Source of the DNA: Candidatus Dormiibacterota bacterium | GTDB lineage: Bacteria > Chloroflexota > Dormibacteria > Dormibacterales > Dormibacteraceae | Direction of reading: 5' to 3' | NCBI GenBank assembly: GCA_003151935.1 | Contig: PLYZ01000073.1 | Span: 312 to 38,419, forward strand | DNA length: 38,108 nucleotides | Shown here: positions 15,335-23,789 of the stretch, piece by piece | How the letters are laid out: the number at the start of each line of letters is the position of its first letter | Numbering within the stretch: the first letter of the stretch is position 1 | Program-made: the position numbers and the translations under genes | The notes under the pieces: generated by a model | What the model was told of the DNA's origin: nothing | What the model saw: the letters and a program-made list of their open reading frames with translations, nothing else | Database searches by the model: none

Positions 15335-18300
15335 TTAGTCCGCTACTGCTGCCACGCCCCGGCGCTCGCGCCTTGCGGTGATCGCCGAGAGGTAGAGCTG
15401 CACGTACCGGTGGGCTGAGCGCGACCACGACACGTCCTCGGTCATGTCCCGCCGTACGAGCCACGACCACGGTGCCGGATGTCGAAAGGTCTCGGCCGCA
15501 CGCACGACCGCGGCGTAGAACTGCCAGGGATCGTAGGCGTCGAACGTGAACCCGTTGCCCGTGGCCGCGACCGGGTCGTAGTCCCTGATCGTGTCCGCCA
15601 GGCCGCCTGTCTCCCGCACCACCGGAACGGTCCCGTACCGCAACGCGATCAGCTGCGCCAGGCCGCACGGCTCGAAGCGCGACGGCATCCACAGCATGTC
15701 GGCCCCGGCATAGGTTCGCTGGGCGAGGGCCGCGTCGAATCCGATCGACGCCGAGACCTGGTGTGGAGCCTCGCCCGCCCACCGGCGGAACATGTCTTCG
15801 TAACGCCGGTCGCCCGTGCCGATCACCACCACCTGCAGGCCGAGGTGGAGTAGGTGCGGCATCGCCTGCTCCACCAGGTCGATGCCTTTGACGTCGTAGA
15901 ACCTGGACACGATCGCGCATACGGGCTTGTTCACGTCGTCCAGCCCCAGCTCGGCGCGAAGCTCGGCGCGGCACAGAGCCTTGGCCTCGGGAGCGTCCGC
16001 CGAATACTGGTGTTTGAGGTTGGGGTCCTTCTGTGGATCGAAGATCTCGTAGTCGATGCCGTTGACCACGCCGTGGAGCTTGTGCGCGTTGCGGCGAAGC
16101 AGCTCGTCCAGCCCCTCGCCGTACTGCGGCGTCTGGATCTCCGACGCGTACCGCTCGCTGACGGTGTTGACCACGTCGGCGAAATGGATGCCGCGGCCCA
16201 ACACGTTGACCACGTTGTCCAGCCCAGGAATCCCAACCTGGATCAGACCCCATTCCTCGAGGCCGGCCAGCATCAGGGCGCCAAATCCGAAGGTGCCCTG
16301 AGCGGCGAGGTTGTGGATGGTGAGGTTCGTCGCGATCTCGGAGTAGGGGCCCGCCGAATACACGCGGTCCAGCAGGTTCGCTACGAGGGCGGCAAACCAG
16401 TCATGCACGTGGATGACGTCGGGGAAAAACTCCAGCGCGGGCAGCATCTCGAGCAGCGCCCGCGAGAAGAAAACCGAACGCGCGTCGTCGTCACCGAAAC
16501 CCACCATCCCGTCGCGGTCGTACAGGGCCGGGCAATCGACGAAATACACGATCACGTCGCCGAGGCGGCCTTCGTAGATCGTCGCTTCTATCTTCTGAGC
16601 CCCGAGCGGGACCTGTAGACCCGTCACGATCGGGCGCAGGCTGTGCTTGGCGATGTCAATCTGCCGGTATCGGGGCAGCACGACCCTGACGTCGTGGCCG
16701 GCATGGCGCAGCTCCTTCGAGAGGGCGGCCGCCACGTCGGCCACGCCCCCGAGCTTGGCGAAGGGCGCCAGCTCGGCCGTGGCCACGAGGACCTTGAGAT
16801 GCTGGGAGTGAGGAACGCCGGCGGCGGGCGCCTCGCCCGGCACACGGACGCCGAGCGAGCCGGCCGGCGGCACGACCTCGATGTCCTTCCCGTCGCGCGT
16901 CACGACGAGCGCCATCTCGAGCGTGTCACCCGCCCTCTTGCCGAGCCGCTGGAATGGAATCGCGACGAAGAACGGATCCGGGACCTCCCATGCGGTCTCG
17001 ACCACCCCGCGGTTTTGGGGCTCGACGATTCTCGCCACGGTGACGGAGCCGCCGAGCGCGCGCGGAACGATACGGACGGCGTACGCCGGCTCGAAGCCCA
17101 GGTCCGCCGTGGCGGCTTCCGCGAGCGGAAGGTCGATGTCCGCCGCCGCCCCGTCTCCTGCCGGCTTGCCCGAGCAGTAGAGCCAGAAATCGATGTGCTG
17201 AGCCTCCAGCTCGGCGGGCGAGCGCGGCGTGTCGATCCGGAAGTAGAGCTGCTCGTCGTCGTTGCCGTAAGCGACGCGCTCGACGATCCCTGCGGGGCGA
17301 TGCAGAGCGCCGAAGCCCGAGCCCACCAGGTAGTAGCCCGCCTTACTCCACTCAGGGTCGTCATACGAGGCAGGGCTGATGGCCACCGCGGGGATACCAC
17401 TCTCCGGCGCAGGCGCGCGCTTGATGATCGGCTGGAACAGGCGTGCGGGCGCCCGTGAGCCCATGAGCTTGTAGACGTTGCGCAGGTGCAGCCGGAACTG
17501 GTTGTCCCAGATCGGGTCCATCCCCGAGTCGTGCTTTCGGCTGAACCACCAGAACCAGTCGCTTCCCTCGGTGATGAGGATCTCCCGCCAGGCCAGCGCC
17601 GCCTGATCCGATTCTTTCGGCCGCTGGCGCGCCTGGTCGTCGAGCCAGGCGCGGGTTTCGGCGAGCAGGTCCCAGGCGACGTTGTGCTCGGGGTCACCGA
17701 TCCAGGTGTCCAGGCTGGCGCCGATCCAGCTGCCGGTGTGCAGGTGGTGCAGCTGCTGCTCGGGCGGATGCTCAGCGATGAAGTCGGTGACCGTGGTGGT
17801 CACGACGTCCTGGCTCGATTCGAGCTCGGTGTAGAGAGCGTTGAGGAAGTCATGACCGTCTCGCGGGTAGAACTCCCATGCGTTCTCGCCGTCGAGGGCG
17901 ATCACGACGAGGAGGTTGCGGTCGCTCTGCTGCTCGCCGATTAGCTTCAGGCGACCAACGAGGGCGCGCGCCGCGTCGAGCGAGGACATCCGCTGATAGT
18001 CGAAGCCGATCGCATTCGAGATCTGCGAGTCGCGGAAGACCATGGTCACGCTCTGGCCGTCCCGGGTCACATGCTTGGGGCTGTACAGGTCCTCTTCCCG
18101 CGAATAGCGACTCTCCATCGAGCGGGCGAGAACCTCTTCGTCGCTGATCATCCAGTCCAGCCCCGCGCTCGCGGCCAGCCCGACGACGGTCTCCCCCACC
18201 GCCATCTCAGAAGGCCACATTCCCTTCGGCCTGCGCCCCAGCAGTCGCTCGAAGAGCGCGAACCCGAGGCTGATCTGGCGCTCGGCATCCTCGCGATGTG

Positions 18301-18997
18301 AGAAGTGGTGCTCGGGAAGCTGGATCTGCGGGTTGGCGATGCGGGCCGAATCGACGTGGGATAGCAGCGGGAGGATCGGGTGGTAGTACGGCGAGAACGT
18401 GAGCTCGGCCTGGCCGCGATCCGCAAGCTCGCGGTACTTGGGGATGACCTTCGCCATCAGGTCGAGCTGGGCCGTGAAGAGCGGCTGCTTGTCGGCTTCC
18501 GAGAAGTCGCGATCCTTGCGCTTCAGCTCAGCCAGGCGCGGGTCTGACTCGACCCAGACCGGGTCACACCACGCGAGGTTGAACCAGATCTGCAGGTCGC
18601 GAATGTCGGCCATGGTGAACTGCGCGTCGACGGGCCGGGAGGCGAGCTCGAGATAGCGGGGCGACTGCTGGACGCGGAGCGCTCGTGGCGACTCACGCAT
18701 CCAGCGCAGAAGGAAGTCGCGCTCCTCGGCGGAGAGCTCGTTGGCTTGACGCCGGCTCAGGTTGAGGAAGAGGTCGACAGACTCCTCTTTCCCATAGTCC
18801 TCGATCTGCGCCAGCAGCGAAGGGACGAGGTTGAACGTGGCGCGAAGCTTGGGATAGCCGTCGAGCAGGGCCGGCATCTTGTAGTAGTCCTTCGCCGAGC
18901 GGAGCCGGACCCACGGCAGGAGATAAGTGCTGGTGAGGTCGTCCTTGTAGTAGGGCTGGTGCATGTGCCAAACGAAGGCGACGTGTATGGGTTTCAT
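15335..18997 (-). CDS. GH57 glycoside hydrolase fused to GT5 glycogen synthase
   Basis: A 1220-residue bifunctional protein. Residues 1 to about 420 are a GH57 alpha-glucan hydrolase or transferase: WHMHQPYY start motif, nucleophile Glu264 in GMWPSEMAVGE and acid/base Asp369 in ALDGENAWE. Residues about 430-720 hold a helical segment and a beta-sandwich-like region. From about 734 a GT5 glycogen synthase begins with KVLVATAELAPFAKLGGVAD, the ADP-glucose-binding KxGG motif, and continues through HVHDWFAAL, VNGIDYEIFDP, VSRFYDVKGIDL and MPSRFEPCGLAQLIAL to the end. It therefore probably elongates and trims, branches or debranches the same alpha-glucan. The start ATG lies three bases after the stop of a 56-residue ORF. 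It is the last gene of the operon that begins at 24289. Confidence 0.93.
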   Translation of the reverse strand: MKPIHVAFVWHMHQPYYKDDLTSTYLLPWVRLRSAKDYYKMPALLDGYPKLRATFNLVPSLLAQIEDYGKEESVDLFLNLSRRQANELSAEERDFLLRWMRESPRALRVQQSPRYLELASRPVDAQFTMADIRDLQIWFNLAWCDPVWVESDPRLAELKRKDRDFSEADKQPLFTAQLDLMAKVIPKYRELADRGQAELTFSPYYHPILPLLSHVDSARIANPQIQLPEHHFSHREDAERQISLGFALFERLLGRRPKGMWPSEMAVGETVVGLAASAGLDWMISDEEVLARSMESRYSREEDLYSPKHVTRDGQSVTMVFRDSQISNAIGFDYQRMSSLDAARALVGRLKLIGEQQSDRNLLVVIALDGENAWEFYPRDGHDFLNALYTELESSQDVVTTTVTDFIAEHPPEQQLHHLHTGSWIGASLDTWIGDPEHNVAWDLLAETRAWLDDQARQRPKESDQAALAWREILITEGSDWFWWFSRKHDSGMDPIWDNQFRLHLRNVYKLMGSRAPARLFQPIIKRAPAPESGIPAVAISPASYDDPEWSKAGYYLVGSGFGALHRPAGIVERVAYGNDDEQLYFRIDTPRSPAELEAQHIDFWLYCSGKPAGDGAAADIDLPLAEAATADLGFEPAYAVRIVPRALGGSVTVARIVEPQNRGVVETAWEVPDPFFVAIPFQRLGKRAGDTLEMALVVTRDGKDIEVVPPAGSLGVRVPGEAPAAGVPHSQHLKVLVATAELAPFAKLGGVADVAAALSKELRHAGHDVRVVLPRYRQIDIAKHSLRPIVTGLQVPLGAQKIEATIYEGRLGDVIVYFVDCPALYDRDGMVGFGDDDARSVFFSRALLEMLPALEFFPDVIHVHDWFAALVANLLDRVYSAGPYSEIATNLTIHNLAAQGTFGFGALMLAGLEEWGLIQVGIPGLDNVVNVLGRGIHFADVVNTVSERYASEIQTPQYGEGLDELLRRNAHKLHGVVNGIDYEIFDPQKDPNLKHQYSADAPEAKALCRAELRAELGLDDVNKPVCAIVSRFYDVKGIDLVEQAMPHLLHLGLQVVVIGTGDRRYEDMFRRWAGEAPHQVSASIGFDAALAQRTYAGADMLWMPSRFEPCGLAQLIALRYGTVPVVRETGGLADTIRDYDPVAATGNGFTFDAYDPWQFYAAVVRAAETFRHPAPWSWLVRRDMTEDVSWSRSAHRYVQLYLSAITARRERRGVAAVAD

Positions 18998-19000
18998 CGG

Positions 19001-19171
19001 TTATCCAACGAATTGACCAAGGGCGCGGATGAAGTTTAAGTACACACGCGGCTGCTCTCGGATGATGCCGTTCGGTCCGAGGATATTCAGCGTGGCAAGG
19101 GCGGCCGAGTTCACCTCGGCCGCGACTCCGCGCTGCATGCGGACCACCCATACGTCGTTTGGAGTATTCAT
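19001..19171 (-). CDS. Small ORF, 56 aa, carrying a copy of the GH57 C-terminal tail
   Basis: ATG 19171, preceded by GAGGATTGG, opens a 56-codon frame ending TAA three bases before the GH57-glycogen synthase start, an arrangement typical of translational coupling. The N-terminal half (MNTPNDVWVVRMQRGVAAEV) is unrecognised. The C-terminal half (LGPNGIIREQPRVYLNFIRA) repeats the last residues of the upstream GH57 enzyme (LGANGIIREQQRVYLNFIRA). It could be a functional small protein sharing that tail, or a remnant of a duplicated gene end. The intact frame and coupling favour translation; a function cannot be named. Confidence 0.55.
   Translation of the reverse strand: MNTPNDVWVVRMQRGVAAEVNSAALATLNILGPNGIIREQPRVYLNFIRALGQFVG
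19018..19081 (-). repeat. Direct repeat copy A (tail of small ORF)
   Basis: By eye, 57 of 64 bases are identical to 19271-19334 in the same orientation and reading frame. The match covers both the conserved tail peptide and synonymous positions, and it ends abruptly on both sides, indicating a local duplication. Confidence 0.75.
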
Positions 19172-19231
19172 TCAGTCAATCCAATCCTCAGCGGGAAGGT
19201 GAGCAGCCCCGTCGGCGAAGCCGACCGGGCG

Positions 19232-19260
19232 ATGAGCGGAAACCCGCGGTTTCCGCTCAT
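19232..19260. repeat. Perfect inverted repeat overlapping the GH57 stop codon
   Basis: ATGAGCGGAAA and TTTCCGCTCAT pair over 11 bases around a 7-base loop CCCGCGG. The minus-strand GH57 stop lies in the stem. No T-run follows in the direction of transcription, so it is not a standard terminator. It could be an mRNA processing or stability hairpin inside the operon. A second, smaller hairpin (GTCGGC-GAA-GCCGAC, 19211-19225) lies next to it. Confidence 0.6.
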
Positions 19261-20465
19261 ACGTATTCATCAAGGGCGCGGATGAAGTTTAAGTAGACGC
19301 GCTGCTGCTCACGGATGATTCCGTTCGCACCGAGCTCCCACCACTCGTCCGGCGTGAAGTACGCGCTGACCTCCGCCGGCGATCCCGAACGGCCGAACCA
19401 CTGGATGAGATGCAGGTTGTCCGACTGGAGAAGCCACCTGGCGATCTCGATCAGCCTGGGGTCGCCAGTGAGCCGCGCCTTGTTGTACGCGTGGTGCATC
19501 AGGCGGAAGAGTCCTTGCTGGGCCGAATTGCCGAGGAAGAACTCCATGCCGCCCTCGCCCGCCCAGGTCGTCCCGTACTCGTTGATCGGAATCTCGTACC
19601 GCGGCTGGTCCAGCTCGGCGATGGCCTCCGACGGCAGCATCATGCGTACCTTCCGCTTCTTGAGCTGCGTGCTCAGAGCGCGCATGAAACCGAAGATTCC
19701 GGTGTCCTTGCGGTGATGCTCGCCGAACGTCTCGAAATCCCAGCCGAGGGTGACCACGTCGCCCCAGCTGTCGCGCAGCCAGCCCGCATAGGTCTCAGGA
19801 GACAGCGGCCACATGCTCCAGCTGCTGTTGGAGAAGCGATAGCCGACATCGTCCGAGAGCTCGTGGTGGCGCGCGAGCAGCGCCATGTTCTGGCCGGGGT
19901 ACCGAAATACGTGCGTGGGCTCCTGCCAGGCGAGCTGCCACGCGCGACCCTCCATAAAGGCTCCGCTGAAGCCGCACTGCTGAAGGGCGAAGTACACGTC
20001 GTTGGACATGAACATCTCGGTGGTGTCCGTCACGGTGACGGGCTTCTGGAAAAGGTCCTCGAGGCGCCTGCGCGCCCACAGCATCGACTCCTTGAACTCG
20101 ACGATGTCCAGGTAGAAGAGCCACGAGTGGTACGGCTCGACGCACACGACCTCGACGTTGGGGCTTGCGCACAACCGCTTGAAGGAGTCCATCACCCTGG
20201 GTCCCCACGCCTCGGCCTGGACCAAGAACGAGTTGCTGAACCCGATCGACATGCGCCATCCGCGCCTGGTCAGGTCGCGGAACATCGCGGTCGCCGGCAG
20301 GTACGCGGCACGCGCCACCTGGTCGAAGTAGCGCCGGTCCATCGCCTCATCGAAGATGAGGCCGGCGAGATCGTCGAGCGGCGTCCCGGCCGGGATGACC
20401 TGCGCGGGCAGCTTCAACCGCTTCGGTTGGTGGACCACGGTATAGACGACGAGGTTCTCAGTCAC
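19257..20465 (-). CDS. GH57-family alpha-glucan enzyme
   Basis: A 402-residue GH57 protein of the shorter type. The first motif is YTVVHQPKRLKLP. The presumed nucleophile is Glu150 in TDTTEMFMSND, and the acid/base is Asp243 in LGWDFETFGEHH. The C-terminal helical domain ends in NGIIREQQRVYLNFIRAL. GH57 members include alpha-amylases, 4-alpha-glucanotransferases and branching enzymes; the sequence alone does not decide between them. It starts at GTG 20465, overlapping the end of the GT4 gene by eight bases, so the two are translationally coupled. Its genomic company (glycogen synthase, phosphorylase, GT4) points to glycogen or maltodextrin metabolism. Confidence 0.88.
   Translation of the reverse strand: MTENLVVYTVVHQPKRLKLPAQVIPAGTPLDDLAGLIFDEAMDRRYFDQVARAAYLPATAMFRDLTRRGWRMSIGFSNSFLVQAEAWGPRVMDSFKRLCASPNVEVVCVEPYHSWLFYLDIVEFKESMLWARRRLEDLFQKPVTVTDTTEMFMSNDVYFALQQCGFSGAFMEGRAWQLAWQEPTHVFRYPGQNMALLARHHELSDDVGYRFSNSSWSMWPLSPETYAGWLRDSWGDVVTLGWDFETFGEHHRKDTGIFGFMRALSTQLKKRKVRMMLPSEAIAELDQPRYEIPINEYGTTWAGEGGMEFFLGNSAQQGLFRLMHHAYNKARLTGDPRLIEIARWLLQSDNLHLIQWFGRSGSPAEVSAYFTPDEWWELGANGIIREQQRVYLNFIRALDEYV
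19271..19334 (-). repeat. Direct repeat copy B (3' end of GH57 gene)
   Basis: Partner of 19018-19081. It encodes the NGIIREQQRVYLNFIRAL tail of the GH57 enzyme. Confidence 0.75.
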
Positions 20466-21795
20466 GTGTCGGAGCAATCGTCCGGACCGACCGGCGAACG
20501 GGCTTCTCCGCAGGCGGCGGCCGCACCGCCTGCTGTGCCGCGGCGAACTCGATGCGCAGCAAGAGCTGGTCGATGACCTTTTCCCAGACGTACTCACGTG
20601 CCGTGGTGCGGCCGCGCCTGCGCATCGAGGCCGCCAGCTTGGGCCGCTCTTTCAACAGCGCGAGCTCGGTGACGAGCTCGACCGGGTCGTTGGTCTCGAG
20701 GACCAGCGCGTTGCGGTACGCCTCGGCGTAGTCCTCCCCAGTCGAGCCGGTGACGGCCAGACCGCCGGCAGCCATCACCTCGAGGCCGACGAGGCCGAAC
20801 GGTTCGTGTCCGGAGTTGGCGAGCACCGCATCGCACGCCGCGTAGATCACCGCCACCAGCTCGTCGCTGAGGAAGCTGGTGAAGTTGATCACGTCCGCCT
20901 GCGTATTCTGGCGCAGGAGCGAAACCAGTCCGGATGCATCGCCGGGCGTGACAGTGTCCACCACGTCAAGGCCCTGGTGCCGCGCGTAGTCGAGCACCTC
21001 GCCGCCGTGCGGCTCGCGCCCGCCGCGCATCAGGAGCTTCACGCTCTGTGCATGGCGCTTGAGATAGGCCATTGCCGACACTGCCATCAGCCAGCGCTTG
21101 TCCGGGTCGAAGCGGCCGATCTTGAAACAGAGATGGTCCACCCCGGCAGCGGCTCTCACCGCCGCCACGGCCGCGGGATCCGCGTCGGCGATCGACGAGC
21201 GAGGAATGCCGTTGGGGATCACCACGGGGTTCTGGCCCGAACTCCACATCATGAACTTCATGTAGCGGCTCACTGTCGTGATGGTCGTGGCCAGCGCCAG
21301 CGCGGGCCAGTCGATCCGGTGGAAGCCGAATGTGTTGTTCGCGTTCCACAGCATCACCACCCGGTCGCGCAGGCCGCGGCGATACAGGCTGTCAGAGATC
21401 AGGCTCATCGACCACGACGTGTGCCACTCCTCACCGAGTACGACGACGTTCTTGCCGGCCACGGCGGCCGGGGCGATGACGTTGTCGATCACGCTCGGCG
21501 GCAGGCTCGCGTTCCAGTCGCGGATCTTGCCTTCCTCGCCGTCGTACACGCCGCCGCGATGCTGAGCCGAGATCCACTGGCACCAACGGCGGTAGTGCAG
21601 CCTGCCCCCTTCGAGCGTTTCCTCTCCGGGTAGATCGGGATCGCCGCAGAAGTAGAGGTGCGTGTCGTAGCCGAGGATCGCGAGCGACCGCGACAGGCCC
21701 TTCATCCGCACCCCCAGGCCGCCGGCCTGGCTGTAGAGATCAGGGCCCTCGAAGCTCAGCAGGACGAAGACCGTGCGGTCGGGGGTGAAGATCAC
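20458..21795 (-). CDS. GT4-family glycosyltransferase
   Basis: A 445-residue GT-B fold enzyme. The N-terminal segment LLSFEGPDLYSQAGGLGVRMKG (split over about residues 11-32) has the donor-side glycine loop. The C-terminal domain has KIGRFDPDKRW and the retaining GT4 signature GHEPFGLVGLEVMAAGGL, which contains the E-x7-E motif. It contains no signal peptide. GT4 enzymes transfer a sugar from a nucleotide donor; in this setting a glucan or oligosaccharide synthase role is likely, but the product is unknown. The start is GTG 21795, with a GTGA overlap with the stop of the inositol-phosphatase-family gene. The end overlaps the GH57 start by eight bases. Confidence 0.88.
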   Translation of the reverse strand: MIFTPDRTVFVLLSFEGPDLYSQAGGLGVRMKGLSRSLAILGYDTHLYFCGDPDLPGEETLEGGRLHYRRWCQWISAQHRGGVYDGEEGKIRDWNASLPPSVIDNVIAPAAVAGKNVVVLGEEWHTSWSMSLISDSLYRRGLRDRVVMLWNANNTFGFHRIDWPALALATTITTVSRYMKFMMWSSGQNPVVIPNGIPRSSIADADPAAVAAVRAAAGVDHLCFKIGRFDPDKRWLMAVSAMAYLKRHAQSVKLLMRGGREPHGGEVLDYARHQGLDVVDTVTPGDASGLVSLLRQNTQADVINFTSFLSDELVAVIYAACDAVLANSGHEPFGLVGLEVMAAGGLAVTGSTGEDYAEAYRNALVLETNDPVELVTELALLKERPKLAASMRRRGRTTAREYVWEKVIDQLLLRIEFAAAQQAVRPPPAEKPVRRSVRTIAPTRD

Positions 21796-22628
21796 AGCTG
21801 CGGACCGAGAATCTTCAGTGCCGCTTCGTGCAGCTCCCTGGTCGGCGCGCAGAGCAGCGTCGTGCGGCGGTCGAGCGAGGCCGGAAGCGGACCGATGGGA
21901 TTCCCTTGCATGTCGGTGGCGACGCCGCCTGCCTCCGCGAGCAGCAGCAGGCTCGCCGCCATGTCGAAGACGCGCGCGGGCATCGGCGCGCAGAAGACGT
22001 CGAACCCGCCGGATGCGGTCAGCGCTATCGAGAGCGCCATGGAACCCAGTATGCGGAGCTTGCTCGAATGCTCCACGAGAGGTCGAGCCGCCGCGATTGC
22101 ACGCGGCGAGCTCTCGAGACCGAGGATCTGGATCCTCTTCGAGTCCTGCCGTGGAATCACGGTCAAAGGCACGCCCCCGCGCCGCGCGCCATGTTTGCGG
22201 ATCGCCGTCCACTCCTCTCCGGTGTTGAGGTTGAGCACGTAGCCCGCGAAGGTGTCATCGATGGCCGGGCCGTCGAGCACCGCCAGCATCAGGCCGAATA
22301 CCGGCACGCCCTGCTTCGCGTTGAGGCTTCCGTCCACGGGGTCGACCAGGACCAGCGGGTGGTCGGCGCCGAAACTGCGGAGCCCGGATTCCTCGGACAG
22401 GACCGAGAACCTCTCACCGCGACCTGCCACCGCCTCGAGCTCGGCGAAGACGACCGCCTCAGCTGCGCGGTCGACCTCGAGCGTCGTGTCCCCGCCGGCG
22501 CCGACCTCGAACCCCACCCGCCCGGCGTCGGTCCCGGCAATCGGAAGGACAGCACTGCGCACGCCGGCGCCGATGCGCCCAAAGAGCTCGAGCCACTCGC
22601 CGGGATTCAGGCTAGGGCCGGCTCTCAA
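21792..22628 (-). CDS. Inositol monophosphatase/FBPase-family sugar phosphatase
   Basis: A 278-residue metal-dependent phosphatase. The two metal-binding motifs are present: LSEESG, then DPVDGSLNAKQGVPVFGLML (family pattern DPxDGTxN). The third motif, GSMALSIALTASGGFDVFCA and RVFDMAASLLL, is also present with its Asp. It would remove phosphate from inositol phosphate, fructose-1,6-bisphosphate or a related sugar phosphate; the substrate is not decided by these motifs. TTG at 22628 is taken as the start because it overlaps the previous stop as TTGA, like the other couplings in this operon. A longer N-terminal extension in frame would overlap the upstream gene and looks like shadow sequence. 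Confidence 0.85.
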   Translation of the reverse strand: MRAGPSLNPGEWLELFGRIGAGVRSAVLPIAGTDAGRVGFEVGAGGDTTLEVDRAAEAVVFAELEAVAGRGERFSVLSEESGLRSFGADHPLVLVDPVDGSLNAKQGVPVFGLMLAVLDGPAIDDTFAGYVLNLNTGEEWTAIRKHGARRGGVPLTVIPRQDSKRIQILGLESSPRAIAAARPLVEHSSKLRILGSMALSIALTASGGFDVFCAPMPARVFDMAASLLLLAEAGGVATDMQGNPIGPLPASLDRRTTLLCAPTRELHEAALKILGPQL

Positions 22629-22903
22629 GCAAGACCGGAGTCGCTCGACACTTTTCTGCGCCGGCGGCGCCGCCGCTCGACGACGACCGTGATGAGGTAT
22701 GGCTGCTGCATCGCCCACACGCGCTCGATGAGCTGCGGGACCGGCACGCTGTGCGGCCCCTCTATACCGAGCAGGACGAGGGCCTCCGCCACAGCGTCGG
22801 GCAGCTCTGTCTTGTCGTGGAGGTTTAGCTGCTCCAGCGTTTCGAGGATGTCATCCAGCCGGCGCAGACCCTGCCGCCGATTCTGATCGGACCGGTTGAG
22901 CAC
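22625..22903 (-). CDS. Small LHDKTE-motif protein, 92 aa
   Basis: An unrecognised small protein whose core (about residues 14-72) carries LDDILETLEQLNLHDKTELP and WAMQQPYLI, the same signature as the 208-residue protein at 4007-4633. It ends in an unusual basic stretch, VVVERRRRRRRKVSS. Arg-rich tails often bind nucleic acids or polyanions; that is inference. It sits 10 bases after the epoxide-hydrolase-like gene and overlaps the phosphatase gene by four bases, so it is part of the glycogen operon. The paralogue is not near any such operon. Confidence 0.7.
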   Translation of the reverse strand: MLNRSDQNRRQGLRRLDDILETLEQLNLHDKTELPDAVAEALVLLGIEGPHSVPVPQLIERVWAMQQPYLITVVVERRRRRRRKVSSDSGLA

Positions 22904-22913
22904 CGCAGAAAGC

Positions 22914-23789
22914 TTAATGAGGTTGACCGGCGCGTGTCAGGGCGCGGCTGATCTCGTCGGGTCGCTCGAACTGCAACCAGTGGCCGGCTCCGTCGAGCAC
23001 CACGAGCTCGTAGAGACCCTCGACCTGTCCCGCAGTGGCCTCGACAGCCCGCCGGCCTAGCGCGGGGTCCTGGTCACCCCAGAGCAGAAGTGTGGACACC
23101 GTGATCTTCAACTCGTGCGTGAGGGCGGCCCAGGCGCCGCCTCCGGCGCCAAGGTTGGCGCGGTAGTAGCTGAGAGCAGAGGTCAGGCGGCCGGGGCGGC
23201 TCAGCGACCGGATGAAGTGCTCGACCAGGGTGCGAGGCACGGCATCGGGGTTGGGTCCGAGTGCGAACATTGCGCGGAGCCGGCGATGGTCATCGTCCGC
23301 GAGCACCTGCTCGGCCTTGCCCTCCTGCAGGAACAGCGCGACGTAGCGTGATCGGTCGCGCTGGTCCTCGTCCACGCGGCTGGCCTCGGCCAGCGCGGCC
23401 GGGTGCGGCACTGAAAGGGCGGTCAGCGTCCTGGTCATCTCCGGATGGCGCGACGCGAAGAACCAGGCGACGATGGCACCCCAGTCGTGTCCCGCCACGT
23501 GGGCTTCGGCGCGGCCGAAGGCCTTGATGATCCCGGCCACATCCTCGACGAGATGATCGATCGCGTAGTTTTCCACACCCTCCGGCGCATCGCTCAGTCC
23601 GTAGCCCCGGAGATCCGGGGCGACGGCGAGGTGACCCGCTTTTGCGAGCGCGTCGACCTGTTTCGTCCAGGACTCGGCGCCCTCGGGGAAGCCGTGAAGC
23701 AGGATGAACATCTCTCCGTCGGCCGGCCCGTCGACCATGGCTCGGAACCGAAGGCCGTTCGCCTGGACCATGTGCTGTGAGGCGGTCAC
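22914..23789 (-). CDS. Alpha/beta hydrolase, epoxide-hydrolase-like
   Basis: A 291-residue alpha/beta-hydrolase. The oxyanion segment LLHGFPEGAESWTKQ (HGFPE is characteristic of epoxide and haloalkane hydrolases), DLRGYGLSDAP and the nucleophile elbow GHDWGAIVAW with Asp in place of Ser all point to the epoxide hydrolase group. LLLWGDQDPALG supplies the second acid and GAGHWLQFE the catalytic His. It would open epoxides to diols; the natural substrate is unknown. It overlaps the upstream hydrolase gene by four bases (ATGA). Confidence 0.88.
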   Translation of the reverse strand: MTASQHMVQANGLRFRAMVDGPADGEMFILLHGFPEGAESWTKQVDALAKAGHLAVAPDLRGYGLSDAPEGVENYAIDHLVEDVAGIIKAFGRAEAHVAGHDWGAIVAWFFASRHPEMTRTLTALSVPHPAALAEASRVDEDQRDRSRYVALFLQEGKAEQVLADDDHRRLRAMFALGPNPDAVPRTLVEHFIRSLSRPGRLTSALSYYRANLGAGGGAWAALTHELKITVSTLLLWGDQDPALGRRAVEATAGQVEGLYELVVLDGAGHWLQFERPDEISRALTRAGQPH

